From contig OZ234493.1 in assembly GCA_965153455.1 (NCBI GenBank), positions 17,412,213 through 17,476,212 on the forward strand: DNA of 64,000 bases, in the 5' to 3' direction. Numbering within the stretch: position 1 is the first letter of the stretch; each line of letters starts with the position of its first letter. Below are positions 34,694-46,117 of the stretch, one piece after another. The notes under the pieces are model-generated. The model had not been told where the DNA came from. It made no database searches and was given only the letters and a program-made list of their open reading frames with translations. This DNA comes from Sphagnum compactum. Lineage: Eukaryota > Bryophyta > Sphagnopsida > Sphagnales. A program made the translations under genes and the position numbers.

Positions 34694-35321
34694 GTAAGTG
34701 AATACCAATACGCGTGGATTTTCTTGGGCCTCCATCTGTTGCATCAATTATCATTTATCTGGGCATCCTGGAAAATCTTTTGGCATTGGTCTGGCTCAAA
34801 ATGCACATGATTTGCTGTCTCTGCGTGCTGCGTGATTATTTCATTAAATGGATATGTGGCCCTGTGGAGATGCTTTGCTCAAAAGGAGTTCTCTTTAGTC
34901 TTGTCCGCATCATAGTATATGGCAGCATGACCTCAAATGTTGTGCATGTCTGGTTAACTGGGTTCCATCCTAATTGGATACCACATACTTGCAAGGCATT
35001 TGGACGTTGGATTCTGTAGGCTGTTTTGCATGAATCTGTGACTTGTGTGCCAGCTGACATCATGTATGACTCTTCCTGTCGCTTCTAGTTCGCTTTTGTA
35101 CGATTGTTTGCTCGTTCCCATTTTTTTCATTTTCAACACTCCGAAATACATTCGGTTCACTGGATGTAATCCGTGTTACACATTGAAGAATTCAAAAATT
35201 GTAGCCCGTAGCTGGCCTTCCGTCTGGAGACCGGTATGCTTCATTACCCCCGTCAGTTCAGCCGATAATGTGAGTTTTCCTAATTTGCAATTGTCTTTTC
35301 TTCTATTTTCCGACGTTGGGG

Positions 35322-35395
35322 TCCATTTTCAAGTTATGTGTAACACCTAGTTACTTGGTGTTCATTTGCAGGGCATACTTGAGGCCGTGAGAGGT
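35322..35395 (+). pseudogene. Partial duplicate of the myosin exon acceptor and 5' end
   Basis: The intron end, from about TCAAGTTATGTGTAACACCT through TTTGCAG, and the first ~20 bp of the exon (GGCATACTTGAGGCCGTGAG) repeat those at 34542-34603. Homology then stops abruptly at 35391. This is a truncated duplication. Confidence 0.75.
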
Positions 35396-35825
35396 TTTCC
35401 ATTCCAGGCCTCCCAGTGTCCTCGCCATCGCCAGGTTGTTGTGCTTCTCCCACAGGCCATCACCAGGTGCGTCTACCCCCCCCCCCCCCCCACCCCCAAC
35501 CTCCCCCTCCTTCAAGTCCTACTTTTCGAATAAAAATCTAGGAGATTTGTCTCCTCCGCTTCTTTTGATCCCAAGATCAGCTTGATCGGTCTGCAATGGA
35601 CACGGAATGCAATGGACACGGAATGCAGTGGGCTTGTCTTTGATGTGTTGGAGCTGATTGTTGAGTCACACTTCCACTGCATCCACAAATATTGCCACAG
35701 AACCGAGGCTGGTCAGATTGAGGTGTGACTCGACCGTCAGCTCTCGACCATCAGCTCCGACACATCACAGACATTACCTAGAGACACACACAAATTCTCA
35801 TCGAGTTTTTTATTTATCGGGGATG
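35395..35825. other. No gene; poly-C tract and small duplication
   Basis: It contains a long C run near 35477-35495 and a small direct repeat (TGCAATGGACACGGAA twice, about 35595-35625). No coding signal was recognised. Confidence 0.5.
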
Positions 35826-35827
35826 CA

Positions 35828-35964
35828 CACCTCCTGACCGGCTGTATGGCATTGCAGACTGTTCGATCGGTGACGATCGCGGTCTGTAAGGGCCAATTGG
35901 CGTGGGCTGTATGGCAGTGCAGACCGTTCGCGGTCTGTACGGGCCAATTAGCGCGCAGGAGGTG
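35828..35964. mobile_element. Terminal-hairpin element upstream of the dioxygenase-like exon, copy 1
   Basis: The segment starts CACCTCCTG and ends CAGGAGGTG, inverted complements. Inside lie two related sub-units with GGCTGTATGGCA and GGTCTGTA(A/C)GGGCCAATT, and a small hairpin CAGACC/GGTCTG. A diverged counterpart with the same architecture sits at 61468-61567, also just upstream of a gene of the same family. Confidence 0.65.
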
Positions 35965-36045
35965 TTCACGTTCGATTTTTAAAAAACAGAACCTCCTGAA
36001 CCTAGCATCTCAAATCTTTCATCGTTCATAGTAAAAATTCGTGCT

Positions 36046-36292
36046 ATGACAGTCGTCCTCATGGATTCGAGGATTACCCAAGGAATTTGGTGCGAAATAT
36101 GCGATTGGACTCTTCAACCGGGCACAAATTTGGAACAGCACAATTCCGGACTTGTGCATCGAACCTTGTTCGATGCCGTCGCGCGATTAGCGCCCGGCAA
36201 GTTTCTGGAATTCAGGGATGCGGTGACCTCCAGCAGTCGTAAAAAAAAGTAAATTTGCACTCAAGCGGGAGTTGCGGAAGGCTGCAGCCCAG
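36046..36292 (+). pseudogene. Frameshifted first exon of the U1-finger/TET-JBP-like gene family
   Basis: From ATG at 36046 the frame encodes WCEICDWTLQPGTNLEQHNS and GLVHRTLFDAVARLAPG, closely matching exon 1 of the intact gene at 61707. The zinc-finger ligands Cys-x2-Cys-x12-His-x5-His are kept. A run of eight A at 36241-36248 throws the frame into a TAA. Dropping one base would restore the counterpart Lys-rich end and reach a GTGAGC donor at 36293, in the same phase as the intact gene. No matching exons 2-5 were found downstream, so the copy is truncated. Confidence 0.8.
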
Positions 36293-36299
36293 GTGAGCT

Positions 36300-37000
36300 T
36301 TTTCTCTTTCTTATCGTAATTGCCAACACTCTTTTATTTTTTTAAGGTTGTTACCAATACTTGTTTTTTCCTGTCTTTCACATTAAATCTCTCGACAGAC
36401 ATATGTATAGGCTTCGGCAAAAACACCGTAAGTCTTCGACTGACTTCTGTCCATTTTTAAATAAAGGGGTACTTTATGTTATTCACGATGTCAATAATAG
36501 TAGGATGCTATATGTTGGTCTTTTCGTTTCCTATTTCTGTTGAAATTGGGGCTCTTTACTTGAAGTCGTAGAAGCTTGATTATTGTGTGTCGGAAATTCC
36601 AGCTCTGCCAAATCCTTTGATCTCCCCAAATTCTCAGGTATTTTTTCTGGTGAAAATTTGGTGGTTAATGTTATCCTTTCTTCTCGTTTCCTGTGGAGTC
36701 TCTTTGATCTGCATATTCTTTGCGGACGATAAGAGGAACTTGGGGTCAAAACCTATAACAGAAAGGGTGATGTTATTGGGAACATAGGGAACATACCAAA
36801 AAGCCATTGGCCATTTGGTGGGAACTTGAAGGAATCGTAAGGAATGCATTCATTTAGGAACACCAAATCCCAAAATTTGACCCCCTGTCTTGTCCCTACC
36901 CACTCCACAATCAAAAAACAATATTAAAAAATATATATATATATATATCCCTTTCCCTTCCTCCTTCCACATGTCAAATGAAGGCCCAAAAAAAAAAACA
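36300..37000. other. No gene recognised
   Basis: Sequence beyond the truncated exon shows no match to exons 2-5 of the intact family member and no recognisable domain. A short hydrophobic open frame near 36650-36720 is not supported by anything else. Confidence 0.45.
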
Positions 37001-37340
37001 TACACCTCCACCCCCCTCCCCCTCAACAGTAAACAAAAAAAGAAAATAATCAAGGTGCACCCTTTCCCTCGTCTCCACAGTAAAAAGTAATTTCCCTAAA
37101 ATTACAGCCAGTAACAAAAAGTAACAAAAAGTAACATCTCTTACCCCTAAACCCAGTAAAAAATAACTGTCAAAACTTACCACCAGTAAAAAAAAGTAAC
37201 TAAAAGTAACTAAAGTCAACAAAAACAGCCCGGCACCATGTTGAAACAGCCCAGCACCATTGTGTATAAAACCTGGTCAAACAGCCCCCAGCCCCCGGCA
37301 TTATGCCCATGATGCTCGGATCATACCTTAAGGAATTTTT
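37000..37340 (+). repeat. CAACAGTAAAAA / GTAAAAAGTAAC / CAGCCCGGCA module
   Basis: This is a truncated version of the repeat C tail: TCAAGGTGCACCCTTTCC, several AGTAAC-type repeats, then CAGCCCGGCACC and CCCCGGCATTATGCCC. It ends in the recurring GGATCATACCTTAAGGAA motif at 37318-37335. Confidence 0.8.
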
Positions 37341-37745
37341 TTACATCATTGGATTCAGAACACTTGAAAATGGGGGGGTAGGTCATCTCCAAATATTAAA
37401 AAAAAAACCGCAATCAGGTCAAAATGCCCATCAAACACAAAAACCCCAAATCTCGTATATCTTGAAAACGTGACACTTTTAAGCAAAAATAACTCCACCA
37501 CTAGCTTTAAAACACATGAAAATGGGGGGGTAGGTCACTTCAAAACTTTCAACATGTATCATAATTAACCCTTTATGCCCTCATCTATCAACCCCCCCTG
37601 AAATTTCACACCCCCCGTATCTTTCAAATGGTGATAGTGTAGGGGAATTTTATTGCACCATTGGATTCAGAGCCCTCAAAAATGGGGGGGTAGGTCACCT
37701 CAAAACCCCAAAAAAAAAAATTCAATTTTGGTGGGGACACACATG
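37339..37745 (+). repeat. Poly-G repeat family, copy set 2
   Basis: It shares AACTCCACCACTAGCTTTAA and CTTTCAACATGTATCATAAT with 29240-29830, but the G runs here are only about 7 long. It ends just before a telomere-type tract. Confidence 0.8.
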
Positions 37746-37746
37746 T

Positions 37747-37771
37747 AACCCTAAACCCTAAACCCTAAACC
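37747..37771 (+). repeat. Interstitial telomere-type tract (CCCTAAA)n
   Basis: Three CCCTAAA units plus a partial one, the Arabidopsis-type plant telomere repeat, lie exactly between the poly-G repeats and the large CGCTTTA array. It is too short to be a telomere; it could be a remnant of a subtelomeric rearrangement or part of the repeat unit. Confidence 0.75.
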
Positions 37772-40040
37772 TGCTTTCCCACTTATTGCGCTTTACGCTG
37801 CTTTCCCTACTTACCCGCTTACCGCGATTTATCGCGCTTTACCGCGCTTTACCCCGCTTTCTCCCGCTTTTTCCCATTTATTCCGCTTTATCACGCTTTA
37901 TCCCGCTTACTACGCTTTACCTCTTGCTTTCCCACTTATCGCGTTTTACGCCGCTTTCCCCTACTTACCCGCTTACCGCGCTTTATGTCGCTTTACGCCG
38001 CTTTACCCTGCTAAACCCCGCTTTCTCCCGATTATTCCGCTTTATCGCGCTTTATCCCGCTTACTGCGCTTTACCTCCTACTTTCCCACTTATTGCGCTT
38101 TACGTCGCTTACCCCCGCTTACCGTGCTTTATCTTCCTTACCGCGCTTTACGCCGCTTTACCCCGCTTTACCCTGCTAAACCCTGTTTTCTCCCATTTAT
38201 TCCGCTTTATCACGCTTTCTCTCGCTTACTGCACTTTACCTCCTCCTTTCCCACTTATCGCGCTTTACACCGCTTTCCCCCGCTTACCGTGCTTTATTTT
38301 GCTTACCGCGCTTTACCCCGCTTCACCCCGCTAAACCCTGCTTTCTCCCCCTTTCTCCTGTTTATTCCGTTTTATCGCGCTTTCTCCCGCTTACTGCGCT
38401 TCACCTCCTGCTTTCCCACTTATCGCGCTTTACGCCGCTTTCCTCCGCTTACCGTGCTTTACCCCGCTTTACCCCGCTTTACCCTGCTTTACCCCGCTTT
38501 CTCCCGCTTTCTCCCGCTTTCTCCCGTTTATTCCGCTTTATCGTGCTTTCTCTCGCTTACTGCGCTTTACCTCCTGCTTTCTCACTTATCGCACTTTACG
38601 AAGCTTTCCCTGCCTTACCGTGCTTTATCTTGCTTACCGTTTTTACTCCGCTTTACCTCGCTTTCTCCTGTTTTCTGTCGCTTATTCCGCTTTATCGCAC
38701 TATCTCCCGCTCACTGTGCTTTACCCCGCTTTTTCTCGCTTATCGCGCTTTACCCCGCTTTCTCCCGCTTATTGCGCTTTATGTCGGATTACCGCGCTTT
38801 CTTCCGCTTTGTCCCACTTATTCCGCTTTATCGCGCTTTCTCTCGCTTATTCCGCTTGATCACGCTATCTCCCGCTTACTGCGCTTTACCCCCGCTTTCT
38901 CCCGCTTACTACGCTTTACGCCGCTTTCCTCTGCTTATCGGGCTTTATCTTGCTTACCGCGCTTTACCCAGCTTTCTCACTTACCACGCTTTCACGCGCT
39001 TTCTCTTGCTTACCGCTCTTTACCCCGCTTTCTCTCGCGTATCGCGCTTTATCCGCTTTCTCTCGCTTATCGCGCTTTATCCGCTTTCTCCCGTTTACAT
39101 CGCTTTACATTGCTTTCTCCCGCTTACTGCGTTTTACCGGCCTTTTTCTTGCTTTACTGCGCTTTACCCCAATGTTAAGCTTATTTGCTTTATCCTTCTT
39201 TATGCAAATCCTTTTGCTTTCTCCCCTCCTTATGCAAAATTACCTTATAACTTTTCTCTCGCCCTATTCTTTCTATATTTATCGCTTCGCGTTTTTACCG
39301 TTCAAATATTCTCCTGCATCGCTTCTACCTTTCATAACCTTTACGCTTCCCTTTGCCCCGCTTCTCTTAAACCTTTTCGCTTGTGCCCATCCTTTCCATA
39401 ATTTCCCGCTCTCTCCAAATTTTGCTAAACCTTTTTACTTTTCTTCCCTTTATGTTATACTTTTTTACTTTTCACCCTTTTTTGTCAATTCCTTTTATGT
39501 CTTTCCTTGTTATTCTCCCTTCCCCCCCCCCCCCCGCTTATTATAACTTTACTCAAAAGATTACGTCATCCCCCTTTCTCAAACCCTCTAACCGCGCATA
39601 AAAATTATTTTCTAACAAAATTACAAATATTTGTCTCTAAATCCTGTACTTTAACACCTTCCTCTATTCATCTTTACCCCGAACCTTCCACTTTACCCCT
39701 TTCTACTCCTTTTTCACCAAAATATTCCAATTTACCTCGCTCTACTCGCCTTTACCCTAATTATTCCGCACTTGCCCTGTTTTACCCCGATTATCCCCCT
39801 TTGCCCCGCTCTACCCCCTTTTACTCTAAATATTTAAACCCTCGCCCGCCCTATTCCGCTTTAACCAAAATATTCTGCGCACTCCCTCTCTATTCACCTT
39901 TGCCCAAAATATTTCGCCTCTCGCCAGCCCCGCTCCCCTTTCACCAAAATTACCCTTTTTTGCTTTTATTTCCTCAACTTCCCCACTTTTTCCGCTTTTC
40001 CAATACTTCTATCTTCCCCCTCTCCCCGCTCCCCTGCTTT
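37772..40040 (+). repeat. CGCTTTA-type array 3 with pyrimidine-rich tail
   Basis: From 37772 to about 39180 the sequence is a dense array of units such as CGCTTTACCCC, GCTTTCTCCCGCTTA and GCGCTTTATCGC. To about 40040 it degrades into C/T-rich sequence, including a C run near 39521-39536. Purines are scarce on this strand throughout. Open frames up to 425 codons are by-products of the missing stops in a pyrimidine-rich array. Confidence 0.9.
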
Positions 40041-42400
40041 TGTATTCCGCTTCGAGTTTTTTGTGTTATCTGAAACATTGTGTCCACATGAGACCCGCAA
40101 ACTTTGAGTTTCCCTCTTCATCAGGGCTCCCCGCAGGACTTTATTGTCGTCAGCTTTGGTTATACTTCTTTTGTTCCAGACACCTCCTTTGTCCAATGAA
40201 TTTGAAGACTCCTACGATTTGTGCTTGCCATGTTCAGAACGGTGTCCATTACCATTTGACCCAACATGTGGAAATTCCTTCTAGAAACACCATAAAGATG
40301 TCACTTTCTTCCTGAACTCATCTCCTTGTCAAACGGATGCACTGACTCCCTGCTGAAAACACCGACGACGGTCGGATTTGTTGTCTCACCCGATCCCTCG
40401 GTTTTGTTGGACTTTCTTCCACGAAGCAAGCCGAGATGATTTGACGCTGAAACGTAACAGATGTTCTATCTGCTGTCATTAGTAGTGCTTACGATTACTA
40501 GGTCTAGATTTCTCGTGCTAACAATTGAGTATATAATCGCGGCGACCCCGCCCACCCGAAGTAGACCTCTGATTCTTCTGGACGAATGGTGCAGGTCCTA
40601 CGAGAAGTGTGCATAAATACTTGGCTCCACCGAATGGTTTAGTGGAGAAGGAGAAAGTGGCCGGAATGGATTCCTGTATCATATAGTCAGACCGACCTTT
40701 CATGGAGGAGTGGGTGCATGGTTTTGTTTCGAATCTCGTTGAGCCATCCTCCTGAGTCGGATTTTTTTCCTTGTCAGCGTTGAGCAGAAGCCCGAGAGTG
40801 TTATTAATTCACCGTTGTACATCACCGAGTCAAATATCCTCGGTTCCCATTTGAAACCTGTTGTTCCTTCATGCTTCTGCCAAACTATGAGAATTCCTTT
40901 CATCTACGAAAAACGAGGATTGTTGCATCCAGGTCTGCATGGTTAGGGTATGTATCCATGCTCCCCGTTAGGATAGGGAGCTGAATCTTTCCGGCGATTG
41001 ACTCTTTCGAGAGAGGATGTGTCTCTTTAACGGTTAGGAGGGGTGGTATCAGAAGAATTTGATCCATTCCTTGTGCAGGGAAATTGGGTTGCTTAGCTGC
41101 CTGGTTTTCTAACCTTAAAGCTGAGATTTCCGAAAATCCTGTTTAGATGCTCAAAGCCTCTTTGTCTAGCTCCTCCTCATATACCAATACTGGTGAGAAG
41201 CTGAGTCCATCTATTACCAGGAATAAAACCTTATGTGATTCTAGATGTTCTTTGTACACCATTGGAATTACGCCAAGAACGTCTGGCAGCTTACTCCCAT
41301 CCTCCCATCTACATAGAAACATAACTAAGTTTGATGTTTATATAATTTTTTTCTCGTTGCTTCTGGTAGAACATAATTAAGTTTGATGCTTATATAATTT
41401 CTTTCTCGTTGCTTGTAACCCTCGTGGCTAAACCTTGAGACCCTGACCCCCCGGGTAAGGGGTCAAACCCTACCCGGTTCTCAGAAATTAAACTGTGGTT
41501 TGTTTATCTTTGTTTACTTTCCGATTTGTTGGGTTTATTTTCTTGTATTGAGAACTTCATCTCTGGATGTGGAATACACCCCTGTCACGTTGTGGAATCG
41601 ATACGAAGATCGGCTTGGGTACCTTGATGCTTTGCATTCCGTCTCCCACCGGTGTTCCTGACATGTGCTTTCAAAGTTAGCATCCCCTCCTTTTCTGCCT
41701 GCTGTTTTTCGTGTGTTAGTAGGGTACCCGGTTTATCGAGTGAGCTGTGCAAGCGGAAGGAAAAGAAACGATGAGTGCAGAGAGAGTGATGGATGGGCTT
41801 ACTGTTGCCACTCTTATGTTGCGTTCATGTTAAAAATTCTAGATTGAACTACCGAATCCCTTGCATGGCTGCTATATTCGGGTCTAAGCACGTGCTGCTG
41901 CAAGTAGCGAGTGGAGAGGCTGTGGTAGGGAAAAGGGTTCGCGCTTTGTGCACCGTGCCGTACCTTGCTTGTTGATGGTGCTGGCTGCTCTTTTTCCTCT
42001 GCGTCTCCCCCCGATGGGGAGACCGCATCCAGATTAATTCGTATCTTAAATTCTAAGTCGAATGGGCTTCAACACCGCCGTACGGGACCCGTGAGAGTTG
42101 ATCGCATCTGACTGATTATGGCACGATGGTAGTGGAAGACCCGACGTCGGAAGACTCGCACAGCCCACCTCCCGACTTACTTGTGAGAAGTATTCTATGT
42201 CGGGTTCCCATGCCCGAATGGGCAAATGGCAATAGACAAAAACCGTGATGAATCCGCACTTGACGTCGACGGATCTCCGTGCATGATTAGAGACTTGAGG
42301 ATTCATCCTCGTATGTGTGGTGAGCTGCCTAGCGATCTTTACGTTCAAATTGATCGTTTTCTTTTGTCACGAACGGCAAATGAACGTGCTGGATTCTCCG
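40040..42400. other. No gene recognised
   Basis: Only short frames occur (up to about 100 codons), with no domain or splice support. A local duplication of TAAGTTTGATG(T/C)TTATATAAT occurs at about 41327-41401. The segment could be decayed retroelement sequence, but I see no diagnostic motif. Confidence 0.4.
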
Positions 42401-42429
42401 TGTGGATTATGAACTAACGATGCTTGTTC

Positions 42430-44765
42430 TGCCTCCGTTGTCAAAAATGTACCTGGTGGATTCTGCACGGAAGATGAACTCGAGACTGATGAGCTCGAGT
42501 TGACGATGTCTGTGCCGTTGGGCTATTTGAAGAAGGAAACATGAAACATGACGATAAGTGTCTCTGCGACTACTTTTGCTTTCGCTCCTGTGGTCCCTCT
42601 TCTCTGCCGACCTACACAGATACCGAGACCACGAATAGATGGGAGTATAATAAGGGCTAGTCGCCCTGCTCCTCCCACATCCGTACCCACGATTGCCCCT
42701 GTACTCCACCCGCTTGAGTGATGATGACCGATTGCCTGTCAACCCGTAAGTGGGGTGCCACGCAGGAGTGGATTTCCGGCGAATGAAGAAGCGTTAAACC
42801 TTGTGGTAAGAACTGTTGGAATGAGGCCCTGCAAATTGTTCTCGGAGACGTTGAAGGTCTCAAGGTTGGTGAGACCGCCCGGAGTTCCTGGAATGGAACC
42901 GTTGAGCTTGTTATTTCCGAGATCCGAATTCTGCGACGGTGTCAAGTTTCCCGAGCTTAAAGGGATGGTCCCTTGGAAAGCATTCTGTTGCAGAAAAAAC
43001 TCGTGAAGCTGCTCTCCCTCTGAAACTTCCGCTGGGATTTCTCCCATCCGATTGTATCTGTCCGGACTAAGATAGGACGGCCTGCTATAGTTTGCCAGGT
43101 CTGGAGGAATGCTGCCAGAAAGTTGGTTCCTGCCGACGTCAGGTTCTTCGAGGTTGGAGAGTGCACCGAGCTCCATTGGGATCCACCCGTTAAGCTGATT
43201 GTTCCTCCGCGACGGAACTGCAAGATTGAAGTCCTTGCCGATTGGCACGGGTATCTGGCCAGAAAGAAGATTGTTGGACAGAGACGGAGAAGATAACTTT
43301 GAGAGGGCACCGAGATCTGTCGGAATGGTGCCGTTGAGGCCATTTCCCCTGACAAAGAAAGCTTCCCGGCCGGCAGAAGTAGCAAATCCTACAGGAATTT
43401 CACCGATCGGTCCACCGGATAGTTGTTTGCGAGACAGAAACTCTGCAGATTGCTAAGTGAGGTGTATGAAGAAGGAATGCTTCCTGTCAAATTTTGGTTG
43501 CTGAGATCCGGCGTTTGCAAACGTACGCACTTTCCCAGCTTAACAGGGAGGTTTCCAGACGGTTGGTTCCCACTCGAGTCCAGAAATTGAAGATGCTGGA
43601 GAGACCCGAAAGATGAGGGGATGGTACCTCACAGTTGATTTCTTCGCAGATTGAGAACTTGAAGCTTGTAACAAAGAGAGAGATTTCCGGGAATCTATCC
43701 GGTCGGATTATTCAGAGCCCCTGACAAAACATTCGATTTGGAAAGTCGTCCGAACTCCGCAGGAACAGATCCGGACGACTGGTTTCTGTCCGAGGAGACG
43801 TACGTCGGATTGACCGTATCTCCGATGCCTGTGGGGATGGAACCTGAGAACTGATTGGAAGAGAGGGAGGGAATCTGAAGAGCCGTGAGTTGTGTCCGGT
43901 TCCATGGAATAGATTGGTTGAGGCTGTTCCCGTGCAGGTCCAGGATTTGCAACATCTTCCAACTGAAAATGGATGGAGGAATGCTACCGGAGAGAAGATT
44001 TTGCGAGAAATTCGAGTTCTCCAGGTACACGATCTGGGTGCCGAATGTGGATGGAATGGGACCGGAGAAAGAGTTTCCACCCGTTGAAACTTCCGGTGAG
44101 GAAACCACGTTGCCGAGCTGCTCTGGCAGGGACCCGTTGAGTTGATTGTTGTCCCGTTGCAAGATTTGAAGCTCCGCAAGATTGTTGAAGTTCAATTTTA
44201 TGGCACCTAAGAAACCGTTGCCTCCCGGGCCTAAGGTTTGAAGCTTACTGCAATTGCTGAGGTTTCATGGAATTGTGCCGGAGAGCTATTTCTGGTTCCA
44301 CGTTAAGTCCTGAAGATTCGACGAGCCACTTAGCTCTGATGGCAACTCTCCGGTGAGGAAGTTTTGTTGGAGTGCTACGGTTGTGAGAACAGAACGATTT
44401 CCCACGCCTGGTGGAATGGTACCTGTGACGAGATTCCTCGACCGATCGAGGATGCGCAGTCTTTTGAGATTACCGATCTGAACTGGTATGCTTCCTGTGA
44501 GACTCTTAGATGCCAGATGTAGAACCTCCGGCTGCTGCAGAGCTCCTGATCCGGTGACGATCTCGGCTGGAATGGGATCGGAGAAATCGTTCTCTTACCA
44601 GTAGAGAGCTCGCAGTTGTGAGCAGTTAGCGAGCGATGGCGGAATAGTACCGCTCTAATGATTTCCTCGAAGTCTTAGGATCTGAAGTTGTCCCAATTTC
44701 CCCACTGCCTCTGAAAGGTATCCTCGCAATTCAGCTCCGTGCAGATGAATCGCTGACACACTGCG
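42430..44765 (-). pseudogene. Leucine-rich-repeat receptor-like kinase pseudogene (extracellular part and membrane segment)
   Basis: Read from 44760 leftward, the minus strand gives a chain of plant-type LRRs (N.L.G.IP..L pattern). It starts with IHLHGAELRGYLSEAVGKL and runs through NNQLNGSLPEQLGN, SLSSNQFSGSIPTGIG, RNQLSGSIPPDLANY and NNKLNGSIPG to the cap-like FAGNPLLRGTPLT. A Gly/Ala/Leu/Ile-rich membrane-like segment follows around 42620-42690. Open pieces are 43695-44195 and 42739-43248, with stops and frame changes between (for example near 43690 and 44280). Many LRR consensus positions are altered. No kinase domain follows. In plants such receptors perceive peptides or hormones at the cell surface; this copy cannot make a full protein. 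Confidence 0.85.
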
Positions 44766-44784
44766 AGCGTAGTGCGCAAATCAT

Positions 44785-45165
44785 ATGTATAGGGACCCTA
44801 AAAAAAACTCCGTACCTCCACCCCCCCTCCCCCTCAATAATAAAAAAATAAAAAATCAAGGTGCACCCTTTCAAGTTCCCCCCTTGCACAATGAAACCAG
44901 TAATTCCCCTGGCCCAGTAAAAAATAATTGATCATAGTTACCAGCAGTAAAAATAGGTACAAAAAGTAACAAACCTCACCCCTTTCAATAGTAGAAAGTA
45001 ACTTCTAAAATTTACGAGCAATAAAAAAAGTAACAAAAAGTAACAAAAAATGAAAAAGGTCAACAAAAACAGCCCGGCACTTGCCCTCAACAGCCCGGCA
45101 CTGCTGTGTATTTTTCCCAGTCAAACAGCCCACAGCCCACGGCATTACACCCATATCCATCCTTG
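44785..45165 (+). repeat. GGTGCACCC / GTAAAAAGTAAC / CAGCCCGGCA module
   Basis: The module matches that at 26689-27020, in the same orientation, and joins directly to the truncated 5' end of the LRR pseudogene at about 44775. It ends with CAGCCCACGGCATTACAC. Confidence 0.8.
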
Positions 45166-45300
45166 CCAAACCGCGTATTGCTAAAAAACCGCGATTCGTT
45201 GTTGCAAAAATTGGGTTTGCCAAATCCACCTTATTCAAACCCGGTTTCCAAAATTCGCCTTATTCAAACTGGCTTTGCAAAATCCGCCTTATTCAAACTG
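45165..45300 (+). repeat. AAATCCGCC-type short tandem array
   Basis: Irregular units such as GGCTTTGCAAAATCCGCC and CCTTATTCAAAC are repeated. The same array type resumes at 46118-46220 on the far side of repeat B, as if B had been inserted into it. Confidence 0.75.
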
Positions 45301-46117
45301 TCGCAACCCCACTTTGTCCAAGTGTGGGGGTGAAGCCCAACACTTGGAAAAGTTGGAGACTTGAGTTCTCCGGGACTCCCGAATGTTCAGAGCTCGACAG
45401 CAAGGCCCAAAACACCTCGCATTGAGGTGTTCTTGGTGTCATTGGAAAGGTCTTGAAACGTAGATATCGAAAATGGCCTCGCATTGGCCATTCGGACATC
45501 TGCAGCCCAAGTTATGGGCAAAAGAAAGGCCGGGAGTCAAACTGGCAGTTTGACTCCCGACCACTAAAAGTCGAGAATCGACCCTTTCCCGACGTCGCCT
45601 GAGAGAGTGCGACATGGCGCTGGAAAGATCTCGACGAGGGCTACAACTTTGGTTCAGACCTCATCGCGATCGGACTTCGGAATCAGGAGTTATGACCGGT
45701 CAAAGTTCCGAGAGTCCCGCCGGGACAGTTTCGGGACTCCATTTCGGGAGTCCCAAAAAAATGTGCCATTTGGATGTAGCCTCCGTGGCGAGCTGCAGAG
45801 AATACTATAAGGGGGAAGGTGGTGGCTTCCCCCGAGTCCGGGCCGTGGTGAGTCAAGTAATCCAAAATGCCCGTGGCTTGTCCCAACACCCAAGGGTGTT
45901 CCCGAATGTGAACTAACCCATTTGTGGTTAGTTTTGGATGCAGATTCGTGCTTGATCTACTAGTCCATCTTCCTAGTCTAATCCTGGGGCTTCCAACTCG
46001 ACCCTCTACCCCTTTCTAGAGTTGGAAGTCGGGAGCGTGCCCTTCGGTCCCAACTTTCCGCAACTTCACATTGGTGAACCTTCAAGTGGGTTCACCCTGG
46101 GACCAAAGAGCACGTCA
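45300..46117 (-). mobile_element. Repeat B (GC-rich, LTR-like), minus-strand copy
   Basis: In inverted orientation this matches 12798-13500, and it is longer (about 815 bp). It sits inside an AAATCCGCC-type array that continues on both sides, the pattern expected of an insertion. Shared phrases include GACCACTAAAAGTCG and CATTTGGATG. No ORF is conserved between the copies. Confidence 0.7.

Noticed and set aside
38124-39401. 425-codon plus-strand open frame, rich in Leu, Phe, Ala, Arg and Tyr
   Set aside because: It lies in the CGCTTTA-type array. The residues repeat the DNA unit and the pyrimidine-rich strand simply lacks stop codons.
42755-44145. Plus-strand frames opposite the LRR pseudogene
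   Set aside because: Antisense shadows of the LRR reading frames.
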